NCBI GenBank assembly: GCA_950097015.1
Contig: CATNEN010000001.1
Location: forward strand, 22,745,501 to 22,809,500
Origin: Macrostomum hystrix
Lineage: Eukaryota; Platyhelminthes; Macrostomidae
Reading direction: 5' to 3'
Length of the DNA stretch: 64,000 nucleotides
Made by a program: the position numbers and the translations under genes
The notes under the pieces: generated by a model
Database searches by the model: none
What the model saw: only the letters and a program-made list of their open reading frames with translations
What the model was told of the DNA's origin: nothing
Part shown: piece by piece, positions 34,720 to 46,017 of the stretch
Layout: the number at the start of each line of letters is the position of its first letter
Position numbering within the stretch: the stretch's first letter is position 1

Positions 34720-35235
34720 TTCTGGCTGAAGGTTGAGGCTTCAGGTTCTCCTTTCCCTATCTGACGGGTGAGACTTCAGGTTCTCCTTTCCCTAACTGAC
34801 GGGTGAGAATTCAGGTTCTCCTTTCCCTAACTGACGGGTGAGAATTCAGGTTCTCCTTTCCCTAGCTGAAGGGTGAGACTTCAGGTTTTCCTTTCCCTAG
34901 CTGAAGGGTGAGACTTCAGGTTCTCCTTTCCCTAGCTGAAGGGTGAGACTTCAGGTTCTCCTTTCCCTAGCTGAAGGGTGAGACTTCAGGTTCTCCTTTC
35001 CCTAGCTGAAGGGTGAGACTTCAGGTTCTCCTTTTCCTAGCTGAAGGTTGAGACTTCAGGTTCTCCTTTCCCTAGCTGAAGGTTGAGACTTCAGGTTCTC
35101 CTTTCCCTAGCTGAAGGTTGAGACTTCAGGTTCTCCTTTTCCTAGCTGAAGGTTGAGACTTCAGGTTCTCCTTTCCCTAGCTGAAGGTTGAGACTTCAGG
35201 TTCTCCTTTCCCTAGCTGAAGGGTGAGACCTCAGA
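34720..35235. repeat. 35-bp minisatellite in the arrestin 3' UTR
   Basis: About 14 copies of CTTCAGGTTCTCCTTTCCCT plus AGCTGAAGGGTGAGA. Each unit has a pyrimidine tract ending in CCTAG, seven bases, then GGTGAG, so it looks like an acceptor-microexon-donor. It lies between the arrestin stop codon and the likely poly(A) signal at 35357, so it should be present in mature or precursor mRNA. Confidence 0.93.
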
Positions 35236-35356
35236 TTGTCATCAGCCAATCGCCGCCTATGTAAGTGTCTGGCGTCAATTTGTAATGGTTCATGTAATTG
35301 CACTGGTTGCAGTGACCGAGACATGTTATGTTTTTTGTGTCTGTCTATTTTCTTCG

Positions 35357-35362
35357 AATAAA
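35357..35362 (+). terminator. Candidate poly(A) signal of the arrestin gene
   Basis: AATAAA hexamer, 740 nt past the arrestin stop and just past the 3' UTR array. The T-rich sequence that follows is consistent with a cleavage region, but no cleavage site can be read from the sequence. Confidence 0.45.
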
Positions 35363-36225
35363 TCTAAGCCTACCAATTTTACCAATTTAATATTTTATAA
35401 AATTGTCGGCCCGCTTGTCGTTGTCTCAATTCGATTCAATAATTCTTGACTTGAAATTTTTTTCCTGTCACAGCTTCTCAGTAACAGTAAATTATATTTC
35501 TAAAAAGTTTTACAATTAATGTTCGCATCTGCCTACTTAGTTCCGCCGCCTAGTGTAAGTAGTATCAATCAACAATCTAACGCGTTTTTTAATACTGTAA
35601 AAATGTGTTCTCTTTCTATTTAGGAAATTGTGTTCTATGTCTGTCTCGTTCTCCCCTGATTAATCTTAGATAACAGCATTAATATAACAACTATCTTTTG
35701 TTATGCATCTACCTGTACCTGTGGTATCGCGCGCTGCTTAGCTACTTAAGGCCAATCTCATTCTCACTGTGTCCCCCTGTGTCCTGGTGTTCTGGAGTTC
35801 ACACTGTCAGTACAGCCTGTTTGTCTTTTGTCTGTTGTTGGTGTTTTTCACTATAGAAAATGTTTTTTCTGAGTTACAGCTCTATATCGATTGGCACTTA
35901 TTTTGTTTCAACAAATTGAGCTAGTTTTTTGTTCGGCAACAAAATAACCGAGTTAAGATTTGTTTTATTGCCCATTATCAAGCAGAATGGATTGCTAGTC
36001 TAGTCTAGATATGCCCATTGCGGCTTGTTGTGTTTCGTTTGTTCTTATTCGGTTATCATTAGCAGCTTGATCAAGGCTTACTGAAATAAAATATGCCTAC
36101 ATTTTCATGGTTTGGCTGTTGATTGCAAATTGGAAAATCATTTTCAACAAATAAATATTATTTATAATTAAACCTAATTGTTAAAAAGTGCAGCTTTTTA
36201 TTGCGAAAAATTTTTTGGCTTTGAC
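35363..36225. other. Intergenic, no gene recognised
   Basis: AT-rich sequence with no supported gene or repeat. Confidence 0.4.
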
Positions 36226-36966
36226 TCTAAATACTCACTCACACACACACACTCACACACACACACTCACTCACACACACACTTACACACTCACTCACAC
36301 ACTCACTCACACACTCACACTCACTCACTCACACACACTCACACACACTCACACACACAAACACACTCACTCACTCACACACTCACTCACACACTCAAAC
36401 ACTCACTCACTCACTCACACACATTCACACACACACACACACTCACTCACTCACACACACACACTCACTCACTCACACACTCACACACTCACACACTCAC
36501 TCACTCACACACTCACTCACACACACACACTCACTCACACACACACTCACTCAAACACATTCACACACTCACACACTCAAACACTCACACACACACTCAC
36601 TCACACACACTCATACACACACACTCACTCACACACTCACTCACTCACACACACACACACTCACACACACACTCACTCACACACACACTCACTCACACCC
36701 ACACTCACTCACACACACACTCACTCACACACTCACTCACACACACACTCACTCACACACACACTCACTCACACACACACACACACACTCACTCACTCAC
36801 ACACTCACTCAAACACATTCACACTCACATACACACACTCACTCACACACACACTCACTCAAACACATTCACACTCACACACACACACACTCACTCACTC
36901 ACACACTCACTCAAACACACACTCACTCAAACACATTCACACTCACACACACACACACTCACTCAC
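36226..36966. repeat. CA / TCAC microsatellite
   Basis: About 740 bp of (CA)n interspersed with CTCA words. This is purine-pyrimidine alternating DNA of the kind that can adopt Z-form. The His/Thr/Ser-rich frames across it are not credible proteins. Confidence 0.97.
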
Positions 36967-38465
36967 AAATTACCGTTTTATGGCTTCTGGTCATTTTTTA
37001 ATTTTATACTTGGCCTTTCAATCAACTATTTGATACTGATGTGTGGCAACAAATGTCACTTTCCGTCAGTCTCAGTGAGTCTCAGACTCGCTACAATTCG
37101 GGTCAATTATTTCCTTAGGCAAATTTGTCCACGAAAGCGAGATAGCGGTGGCACGCGACCCCACAGAGTGGATTGGAGAATATAATTTGAGAAGCCGGTC
37201 ATTGGTAACCCAGTCGACATATAGCGCAGTTTCAAGTCGATGGATCTGGCCCGCCAATCAGCATCGCGTGACCCGAGTATCTGGGCTGCTTCAATCTCGG
37301 AATTGCTCTCTGGCTGCTTTCTGGCAAATTAAAATGCGGCTCGCAGAGGTTTGCAGTCTTAATAAAATAAAACGACACTGGGCTGTGTATTTTTAGAGCT
37401 GAAGTCTAGTAGGTGTCGCTCACTGCCTGACATGTCGTAAATCTCAGCTCGCCAAACTGCTTTCTGAACTCAAGAGCTTCAGGTTCAGAGTGAGTTTGGC
37501 TTGATTGTACTGAAATTTCAGTCCGAACTTGCAACTGAATGAGTTAGCACTTTTGCTGTTCTGTTAGGGATTCGAAGGATTTTCAAATATTTATAATTAC
37601 GAGTATTGTGTATCTGAGATGTAAACTAGGTCGCCATGTACTCCGATCTGTATCTCGCGTCGCTGTTATCCCAACAACTTTTGAATCAATGGATGCGCCT
37701 TCTTTCACAGTTTGTGTTTCGCTTCTCTGCAAAAAAACTTTTTCTTCGCCTTAACGCCTATTTCAAAAAACTTCGAGCTCTCCTGTATTGCACGCCGAGA
37801 AATTCTTGCAGCCAATTTGCTTCCTATGCAAATTGTGCTGCCTCTCGCCTTTTGCCTCCTCAGCTGAAGAAATCGGACTGGTGGAACATGAGCAGAAGCG
37901 AGTGGGAGGGAGAAGAAAAAACACTCCTTGTCTGTTGGGGCCGTTCCGCTACCGTGCGGTCCACCGCTGCGACGGTATCTGGGCGCTGAGTTTTGGCACT
38001 TTTCATCTGCCTGGGCCAAACTGAATTCATGGAGAGAGAGAGAGAGAGAGCAGCTTTTGATCAATATTCCCCGAGCGAAACTCTCAGACGATGGTCCCGC
38101 AGATATTGGGAGTCTGGGTCTGATGGCCTTGAGTCCAAGTCATTTACCGGTTTTCCGATAATTCTGCAACCCGAATATTTGCCCCCGCCCCCAGCTCGCA
38201 AATGAGGAAGCGCTCAAGGGCGGGAATGGGACTGCTGCTGAGCAAACTCTTAATCTATGTTTCCTAATGCACGACTTCTTAACAAGCGTTTAGTATATAT
38301 GACTAGCAAAAAAGCCCCCCTGGGCAACGTATTTATTGATTTTTTGTCGCTTACCAGAATTATCGATAAAAAGTCGTAGGCTTAAACGCGCATCAAGTTT
38401 ATTTCTTGGAACATCGGTTCTCTGATTCCCTCTTATATTTCCACCGTTCATTGCTCTTTACAACA
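36967..38465. other. Intergenic, no gene recognised
   Basis: Moderate GC, several weak open frames without family resemblance or start context. A short (GA)n run lies at 38031-38050. Confidence 0.4.
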
Positions 38466-38473
38466 ATTTAGTG

Positions 38474-38617
38474 CAGGGGTCGGCAACCTCTAAACCACGA
38501 TCGGGACAGACTATCTCATCTCCATGTCTCATCCAACCACTGTCTCTCATCTTATCACTGTCAATGTGGCCCGATGTCGTTGTATTGTTTCTGAGGTTTA
38601 TAGAACTGCCGACCCTG
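38474..38617. mobile_element. hAT-type MITE
   Basis: The left end CAGGGGTCGGCAACCT (38474) and right end ACTGCCGACCCTG (ending 38617) are inverted copies of a CAGGG.TCGGCA terminal repeat, a form typical of animal hAT elements. The flanks are ATTTAGTG (38466-38473) and ATTTATGG (38618-38625), an 8-bp duplication with two mismatches, the hAT target-site length. At 144 bp it carries no transposase. Confidence 0.75.
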
Positions 38618-38625
38618 ATTTATGG

Positions 38626-40577
38626 TACGAGTATATGAACTGGCAAAATGCATCCCTTGAGCAGCTACCTATTTACTCAATTTTTCCCAATTAACAAAAA
38701 ATAGTGTTTACAGCATTTTGATCAAATAACAACCAATGGATGCCTATATTATCTGCGGAATTTCCAGATGACTTACACAGTATCACATTGGGAGCCTCTA
38801 TTGGCCTAATATGTGGCCTTCACTTGGCACTTTTCATTCCGGCATTTCACTGCCTGCGTTTCCGCATGATTGCACTATTCTAGTCCGCTTATCTATCGCC
38901 ATCTCGCCATGCCAGCCACTATTTGGCCCCGGCTTTCGTTTAGTAGCGAAACATCATTTATCATGTCGGCACAATATCCCCTCATTGCCCGGGAAACAAC
39001 TTCCCGCTGCGGTTTCAGCTTAGGAAGAGCGCGCCAGATAGAGAATTTGGGATTAAAAGTGGATGGCAACTCGCTATTGAAATAGCATAAACCGCTGTTT
39101 TTGAAAGCACTTGGGCTTCAACTTTCTTTTTATGATAGCATTAGCCATGCGAGCCAGTGTTTTGCGCGCTTTTTGTACATGGCATCGAACTTTACAACTG
39201 CCGATTGTGCGGCTGAATTATTTGCCTTTATTAGTCACGATTCTAGACTAACTAACTGCCTTTGGAATGAATTGTTTATTGTTCAAACCATTTAATAATA
39301 ACGAGTATAGGACTCACGCAGGATAACACATGATTTCGCGTTATGTTGAACTCATCGCTCCACTGTCTTATCTAATCTGTCTCATCTCTACTTTCTCATC
39401 TCTACTTTCTCACCACTCTAATATCCCATCTCTCCCGTGTCTCATCTGTCCACTGTCTCATCTGTCCACTGTCTCATCTGTCCACTGTCTCATCCCTCCA
39501 CTCCTCTCTCATCACGCCAGACACAGATCTCCATACGCAGAGCCGGGAGCGTTTGAAGGGCTCGATAAAATTCTTCAGTAAAAAACTGTTCCCCCAGACA
39601 GCGAAGCGGCTGCAATTTCACTTATAAATTCAAGCTGCTGGGCCCTGGATTTTCTCAGCTCGATGCGCATCTCAGTCTAAGGCGGGCTTATCCCAGTCTC
39701 ATACGCTCACACACACACGCATGCACCCACTGTCCTTTCATCTCAATAGGACTCGTGTTTTAAGCAGGACAGCAGAGAAGAAGGACAAGTGGCTTCTTGC
39801 AGGCTCGGCTCACTGAGGAAGTCAAGCAGAGGCCAAGCGAGTTGTGAACTCAGAGGCCGGTGCAGCGGGATCTGGGGGAGGTGAGGCGAATGCCTCCCCA
39901 TTCGGGACCCCTCCGCCCTGTCCCTTCTCGTCCGATTCCTTGCCAATTGACGATTGCTCTATTTCTCTCTCTCTTAGCGGGCCATTCGATATCCTTGGCG
40001 GTCGCTGTCCCTTTTAGCTCATCAACAACCTGTCCTCTCGTCTCCACGACAGACTAACCCCAATTTTCTTTGAGGTCCCATCTGAGTCCGAGTAGGCGCC
40101 TAGTTTGCCGCCCCAATTTTTTTTCTCATCCGAGTACCGCCAGCCCCCGCCAATAGCAGCGGCCTGGCTAGCAGGGGTATCACTCTCTGCAGGCCTCCCA
40201 AACCCTCCACTGTGCGCCAAACACTGCATGAGAGGGCCTGCGCTTCGAGGAACCTCCCCTCCGATCGCGTCCCAGATCCCCGAGTCCGCTCCGTTTCCCC
40301 TTTCCTCCCCTCTCCCAGCCGCAGTCGTCCTCAGTCGGTCTCTCCTCTCTACTCTCCGCTCCGGCTGGTCCGACCTTTCGTCCTTCGCGTCCCCCTGTCC
40401 CCGCCGGCACACTCTGTATTTCTCTCCCTGATCCTCCCGCTCTAGTTGGCATCAAGAACGGACAGACAAGAGGCTTGGCCGGGCCAGCAGACTGCGAGGA
40501 TATCGCCGGCCTCCGCCCACACCGAGGTTGTCTCTATAGTCGACCGGAATCAGTCTTTGTTGGAACCGGAGTTCAGG
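38626..40577. other. TARP upstream region
   Basis: No gene recognised. Bases 39365-39505 hold a loose repeat of CTGTCTCATCTGTCCA type. Bases 40250-40577 are C/T-rich and GC-rich and probably include the TARP promoter and 5' UTR; the frame of exon 1 is open upstream to about 40446 but without an ATG before 40578. Confidence 0.4.
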
Positions 40578-42818
40578 ATGGTGTCTCAAGTGTCAGGAGG
40601 TGCAGCCGCTGCTGTCACAGTCTGCGGCAAGAAACGAGCCCTGGTGCACATGATGTGCATCAATGCGTGCAGCGCCTTCTTCATCCTGACCGTGTCAGTG
40701 TCCACGGACTTCTGGATCTACACATTCGAACGGGACACCAGCGTCAACGGCACCACAAACATCAACTGCATGCACTCCGGCCTGTGGCGCAAGTGCTTCG
40801 AGCGAAAGACACTGCCAGCCGGGAAGAAGACTCACTTTGTGTGGACTTCGGAAGCCAGTGAGTAGAGTTGTAAGTTTGATTTCAACCATTCGTGAGCATA
40901 CTTCTCACCCTGCCGATTCACTCCGCTCTGCAGTCGAGATTTCCGGTGCCAGAGACAACTGCAGCTACCACAACAGCACCCATGTGGTGGCCGCCATCGC
41001 ATTCATTGGTCGCAAGAACAATGAAATCAAGCCGACCGATATTCGTGAGTTCACGCTGTGAAATTTCAAATAGTCGACAAAATTATCGACAAGAAAACTA
41101 CGAGCTATTTCCGTAGCGCCAAACTCTTTCAGTTGACGCAGTTTGTTCATCAAAGTTGCTAGAAGGCATTTGGCAGTCTGAGTGCGACTGAAACACTGTC
41201 AGCTGGGAGTCGGCGCTGTCCCCAGGCGCTGACTAACACCCACGCAGCCACCCCGACCCCCCAGCCTCCTGTGTCTGTGCCGCGGTGCCCTATTAGCCAA
41301 TAAATGCGCGCGGAATGTCATAACTGGCGCCTCATCAGGCTGGGAAATGAGCTGAGCAGTCGTCCACCTTCCACTCTGGATGCGCTGGTCCTTCGGTGCC
41401 GTCTCCCGTCTCTGCTGCTTCCTCCGCCTAAATCCCCATTTTTCCTTTCTTTCGTCGTCTGGGGATTTTGTGCTAGTCGAGTGCGCCAGTGGATAAGTCA
41501 GTAGGTAGCAGTGCAACCGCCCGCGGGGCTACGGGGCGAAGTCGGCTCGACGCTGACCACAACTGGTTCAGTCTAGTCTTCTTGTTGGCTGAGTTCGTTG
41601 GCATTCCACCGGCTTCATTAAAAGCTCTCCTAACGCGCGGCCTGAGCCGTTGCTGGGCTGGGCTAAATAAGTCCCAGGGCGGTCCTAAATCAGTCCCTGG
41701 CAGGAGTGTCAGCGCCTTCCTCATGGGCAGCGAAGGCTCCCCAGAGTGCGGCCGAAGACCGGCGTCGGAGTGAGCCTCCAGTACCTCGCTCGCCCAAGCT
41801 GCGCAGAAAACATGAGACCGAACAATAATTTATTGTCGATATCGGGTCTGGCGGCTCAATCAGTCTTGGAGGCTTTTTAGGCGCGGCCACTCGGGCATAA
41901 ATATGTCACATCTGTAGCCAGAAACTCCGGGCATCTCAGGGATAAAGACGGACTAGCTGAAAATTATCCGGCTAATGCGCGTGTAAGCCGCGGGTTGATG
42001 CGGTCGAAACAGAAGCCGACTGGCCTGGCACTTCCTGAATTAGTGATGAAGGTCTGGCCTCCTCTCCGAGTCTTCTTGTGCGTCTTCCTTGCCGCCCTCT
42101 GAATATTTTCCTGTCGCTTTGATACTCGCCTGCCGCACCGTTGGCAGCCAGTGTCAGCTGCAAATGAACTAGGGTTCATTGGGTACTATTTGAGTCATGG
42201 GGTACTCACAACTCACCCACAAATTTGTCGCACTTCACAGACGACATGCAGGTGGCCAGCTTGTTCCCAATAGGAGGCCTGCTGTTCCTCCTCATCGGCT
42301 GCGTCATCACCTTCTTCAGCTTCTGCGATCCGAAGACTACAATCATGATTTTCATCAGCGGGGCTCTGTTTGTGTTCTCAGGTAAGTACCAAGCACCACC
42401 GCAAACCCGTACACACTACTCACAAGCCAGAAGAAGCCGCACTTTAGCGCACGAAATGCAAATCGAGCCAATTTATCTGACACCCAGGCCTGTGCCTCCT
42501 CATCGGCATTGTCCTGTATGTCGGCAATGTAAGCCAGGCCTTCGATTCATCGTCAGCTAGCATATCAGGCGACCAGAAGTATGTGTACAAGTACGGCTCG
42601 TCCTTCTACCTGTGCGTAGTTGGCTTCGTATTCACCGAGTTCGCCGGGGTGTTCGCCGTCTACCTGTACATCGCCCGCTCCAAGCACTACGTCAATAAGA
42701 AAGTGCGCCTTGGCGATCGGCGGATGGTCGCAGACGAAAGCGGCATAACAGTGCAGATTTCTGATTCCGCCGATCATCTCGGATCGACGCACCACCGCCA
42801 GGCTCCCCTGCTGCCTCC

Positions 42819-42855
<37 letters not shown>

Positions 42856-42899
42856 CCACAAATATCGACCATGTCGAGAAAGTCCCACTCGCAGTATCC

Positions 42900-42940
<41 letters not shown>

Positions 42941-43191
42941 CCGTTTCTGGTGGCAGTTGGATCGGCCATGTCCCCAGGTCCTATAGCGAGGACACCGGCA
43001 CGGACGATGAGATGCCCAGAAACTTGTCCAGCTACACTTTGTCGAGGCATCAGCAGCAGCACCTGCCGCATCTGCCGCCGCCACCGCCGCCACCTCTCGG
43101 AGCTTCTTCCGGCGGCGTCGGTGAATCGTGCAGTTGTCCGCAGTCGGTACACGAGCTGCACCTGATGAACTCGGACGCGCCGGCGGGCTAT

Positions 43192-43222
<31 letters not shown>

Positions 43223-43334
43223 TTGACGGCCACCACGGCCTGCCCCGCTACGTTCCCGGGCCTGTAGTGAGCAGCATCGGCACTGGAGGCTACCCAACCC
43301 CGCCAAGGCAGCACAACTCCACCCTGCCGCACTT

Positions 43335-43388
<54 letters not shown>

Positions 43389-43455
43389 CCGGGGTGGAGC
43401 CACTGGTTATTACACAGGAGGAGGAGGGCACAAAGCAAAGACGACGCCAGTGTAG
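40578..43455 (+). CDS. Stargazin-like TARP / calcium-channel gamma subunit, four exons
   Basis: Members of this claudin-fold family are four-pass membrane proteins that traffic and gate AMPA-type glutamate receptors or associate with calcium channels. Exons 40578-40857, 40934-41044, 42241-42381 and 42488-43455, all joined in phase 1, give 499 residues. TM1 (CINACSAFFILTVSVSTDFW) is followed by an extracellular loop with NGT and NST glycosylation sites and the claudin-type SGLWRKC motif. TM2 is GGLLFLLIGCVITFFSF, TM3 IMIFISGALFVFSG into LCLLIGIVLYV, and TM4 FYLCVVGFVFTEFAGVFAVY. The cytoplasmic tail has YTLSRHQ (vertebrate stargazin MYTLSRD), polyP and four polyQ tracts, and ends in TTPV, the PDZ ligand of type I TARPs. 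The tail is much longer and more repetitive than in vertebrates because of CAG runs. Candidate poly(A) signal at 44275. Confidence 0.95.
41045..42240 (+). other. TARP intron 2
   Basis: A 1.2-kb GC-moderate intron between GATATTC/GTGAGT and CTTCACAG/ACGAC. Unlike most introns in this window it holds no tandem array. I see no other gene in it. Confidence 0.7.
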
Positions 43456-44310
43456 AAGAACCTGCTGAGGACTGTTCAAGGAAGTTTAACTGCAAGGCAA
43501 TGATTTTCTGTAATGCTTCAAGTAGTTCTAATTTAGTCTTCTGACAAGTCCGCAACGGCAGAGCGCTGGCTGGCCAAGTGCACCAATCTAAATTTGCTAA
43601 TAATTCACTAGCCCAATCAGTAAAATTTCACCCAGCTAAATCAACTACCACACCCCATTGATGCGTGTTTACTTCAATTACCTGTTGGCACGGTTGTTAC
43701 ACTTACTAGATTAATTGTTTACGGCAAACATTTTAATAGTATGTTTTTTCCTACAGTAACACTTTGATAGCTTAATTCTCAGAAAGTTTGCTTTATTGCC
43801 TAGAAATTAGTGAAATTATGTACCGGATAACTGTGAGCTGGTTTTCATTTCAATAAGTATAGCTGCACCTTGATGTTGTCATCTTATCCCAATTGTACTT
43901 TTAAAATCCTATCTACCAGAAGTACGTAAGTTACTATGTATTAATTAGAATATGTTTCTTTCTAAAAACGATTGAATCGACCCCTACATTCTGTTCGCAG
44001 CGTTGGCACTTGAGTTCTGTTTAAAAACAGTTGAGCGACTGCCTAATTAATTAAGCTATTCCAGACGAAAAGTAGATGTTGTCATTTCACATGAGTAAAC
44101 CAATATTTCTTGTTTAAATATATCTCTAAAATCAGCTTTCGCATGCTTGGTTCAAATACACGTTTACATTTTTTGTTTATATTCTAATGCTGCTCTCGCA
44201 ACAACCTTACTGAAATGGTAGAGTAATAATACCTAGCCCAGGTGGTGCCTACTTTACTAAAGCAGTAGAAATTTAATAAAGCTCCATTAGATTGGAATAA
44301 CTTAAATAAG
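43456..44310. other. TARP 3' flank
   Basis: AT-rich sequence. AATAAA at 44275-44280 is a candidate poly(A) signal, though distant from the stop codon; no other gene seen. Confidence 0.4.
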
Positions 44311-44325
44311 GTGTCTCAATGTAAG

Positions 44326-44420
44326 AATATATACCGGCTATTGAGGGCTGTGACCGAGGACGCGGAGCGCGCAGCGCCCGAGGTCATAGACATTGGTGCC
44401 CGAAATAGCCAATATATATT
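44326..44420. repeat. Foldback element with GC-rich centre
   Basis: AATATATACCGGCTATT (44326-44342) and AATAGCCAATATATATT (44404-44420) are inverted copies with two mismatches. Between them TGACC...GGTCA arms (44351-44386) enclose the very GC-rich GACGCGGAGCGCGCAGCG. The whole 95 bp could fold into one long stem. Confidence 0.75.
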
Positions 44421-44518
44421 TTCATTGAGCAACGCTGGGATTCCCAGCGGTTCTGTTTGCACCATAGACATTCCACCGGTATTTAATGGCGGGAATCCCA
44501 GCGTTGCTCAATGAAAAT
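44418..44518. repeat. Perfect 28-bp inverted repeat
   Basis: The 28 bases at 44418-44445 (starting ATTTTCATTGAGCAACG) are the exact reverse complement of 44491-44518, with a 45-base loop. It abuts the foldback at 44326-44420 and lies just beyond the 3' end of the Harbinger-like transposase relic. Confidence 0.85.
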
Positions 44519-44545
44519 ACACACTTAAAGTTTGCAATACAAGAA

Positions 44546-45480
44546 TCCAAAGGGAATTCCCTGTGGGATTCAGATTTCATTTAAATCAGATTTTCGATTT
44601 CAGAACACCGAATGCCCTTTCGATAGTCACTCGAGTTCTGCTCAGTCGCCTGTTGAAGTTTTGCTCGGAATTCGTCTGTGGGTCCCTGAACGGCGTCATC
44701 AGAAACGGTCGGAGCGGATAGCCCGCATCTCCAACCAAGAAGCCGGCGACAATCCCATCAGCAAGGAGGTCCTTCAGCGCAGATTACTGAAAGATGAAGG
44801 AGTCGTGGCTGCTGCCGGGCCAACGTGCGACAACGTTGGTAAATGAGAGATTTACAGTGCAGACTGCCTGAAAATTGATCGAGTGAAATCCTTTCCGATT
44901 GATGAAGACTCCACCGTCGTTGATAGGACGCCGGATGCGAATGTGCGTGCAGTCGATGGCTCCAAGCACCTGGGGCACTCCGGCAATATAAAAAAATGCC
45001 CGAGCTGAAGCTGCCGCCGCCTGCTGATTGCTTGGAAACGAAATGTGAACAGGCGCCATGTCCTGAAGCAGCTTGCAAACGTCGGTGACAACTCCTGACG
45101 CTGTCACGCAACTGCAGTTGAAAACGGCAGTAGCAGCAGTAGTCTCAACTTGACTCTGAGAAGCTGCCCGTTGCAAAAAAAGCGCATAGCCAGGCAAACC
45201 TTCAGCTCGATTGAAACTGCTCTGTTGCGACGCGTCTGACGTTGCAGTTGTGGCCGCAGCAGCTCAATGAGCTCGAGCAATGGTTGCCGTGGCAGCCGGT
45301 ACCGCTCGAAAATCTCCTGATCAGTGAAGTCGAGAGGGTCGAGTCGATCCCGACGATTTTTCGTCGAGAAAGAGAGGCTGCAGATCGAGAGGGAGCGTCT
45401 ACGCATTGAGCAGGAGAGACTGGCGATCGAAAAGGAGACAAAAAAGAATTTTGAGAGTAGGCAATTGGTCCATTTTAATG
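44546..45480 (-). pseudogene. PIF/Harbinger (HARBI1-like) transposase relic
   Basis: On the minus strand the DDE-domain signature of Harbinger transposases is clear: VLGAIDCTHIRIRRP, GGVFINRKGFHSINFQAVC, then RWPGSSHDSFIF (about 44950-44795). The frame then meets a TAA (44789-44791) and continues with LLADGIVAGFLVGDAGYPL and TRVTIERAFGVLK, ending at a stop near 44591. The upstream half (FTDQEIFERYRLPRQPLLEL, SIELKVCLAMRFF) is in another frame, so at least one frameshift and one nonsense mutation are present. It is not functional as read. It probably came from an element whose right end is near 45891. Confidence 0.85.
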
Positions 45481-45699
45481 ACGTGTAGGCCTTCTTTCTC
45501 TGAGCATCAAGGACATGTGTCTGTTTTGGAATGTGTCGTGGCAACCGTAGTTGAATATAATGGTGCTGTGAACCAAGGGCAATACAGTATTGCGGTTCGA
45601 TGATTTTTGTCTATTGATATGAAAATGTAAGTGTCATATTCGTTACTTAAATTATTAAATAAGTACAGCATGCGTCTCAAAGATAACTAAAAAGGGACG

Positions 45700-45891
45700 G
45701 TAAAAATTCCCCTTACGATAAAAGTAAGACGTCAGTGCTTAAGTTTGATCGTAGCCCCTGCGTAAGTTACGACGCATCTGCGAATGTTTCTCCGAAGGCA
45801 CGTAAGAACGTTCTCGGACAGTTTTTAGTTCTCGTGCGTAAGTTAGAGCGTACGACGGAACTTACGAAAGCTTTATAGAACGGGCCCAGAG
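45700..45891. mobile_element. Possible right end of the Harbinger-like element
   Basis: This non-coding DNA has repeated CGTAAGTTA / TTACGTGC words on both strands and ends GCTTTATAGAACGGGCCC. Read inwards from the end this is GGGCCCGTTCTATAAAGC, a plausible terminal sequence for this superfamily. I could not find the matching left terminus with confidence. Confidence 0.4.
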
Positions 45892-46017
45892 TTTATTTAA
45901 ATGCTGTCTATGGTAATTTGCCTACCTACGTGTGGGTCGCTTAAACTGAGTCGGTCGCGACACTGCAAAACGGTTTTGTAAATTAGTAATAAAATTAGTC
46001 AATAATAACTTATTACC

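Noticed and set aside
36178-37185. His/Thr/Ser-rich frames over the CA repeat
   Set aside because: Simple-sequence artefact with two overlapping frames of the same kind.
37636-37989. 117-codon plus-strand frame with an ATG
   Set aside because: No domain resemblance, overlapped by other random frames, and no splice or promoter evidence.
42565-43555. Antisense poly-Leu and poly-Ala frames
   Set aside because: They are reverse readings of CAG and CCG runs in the last TARP exon, whose sense frame has clear family matches.
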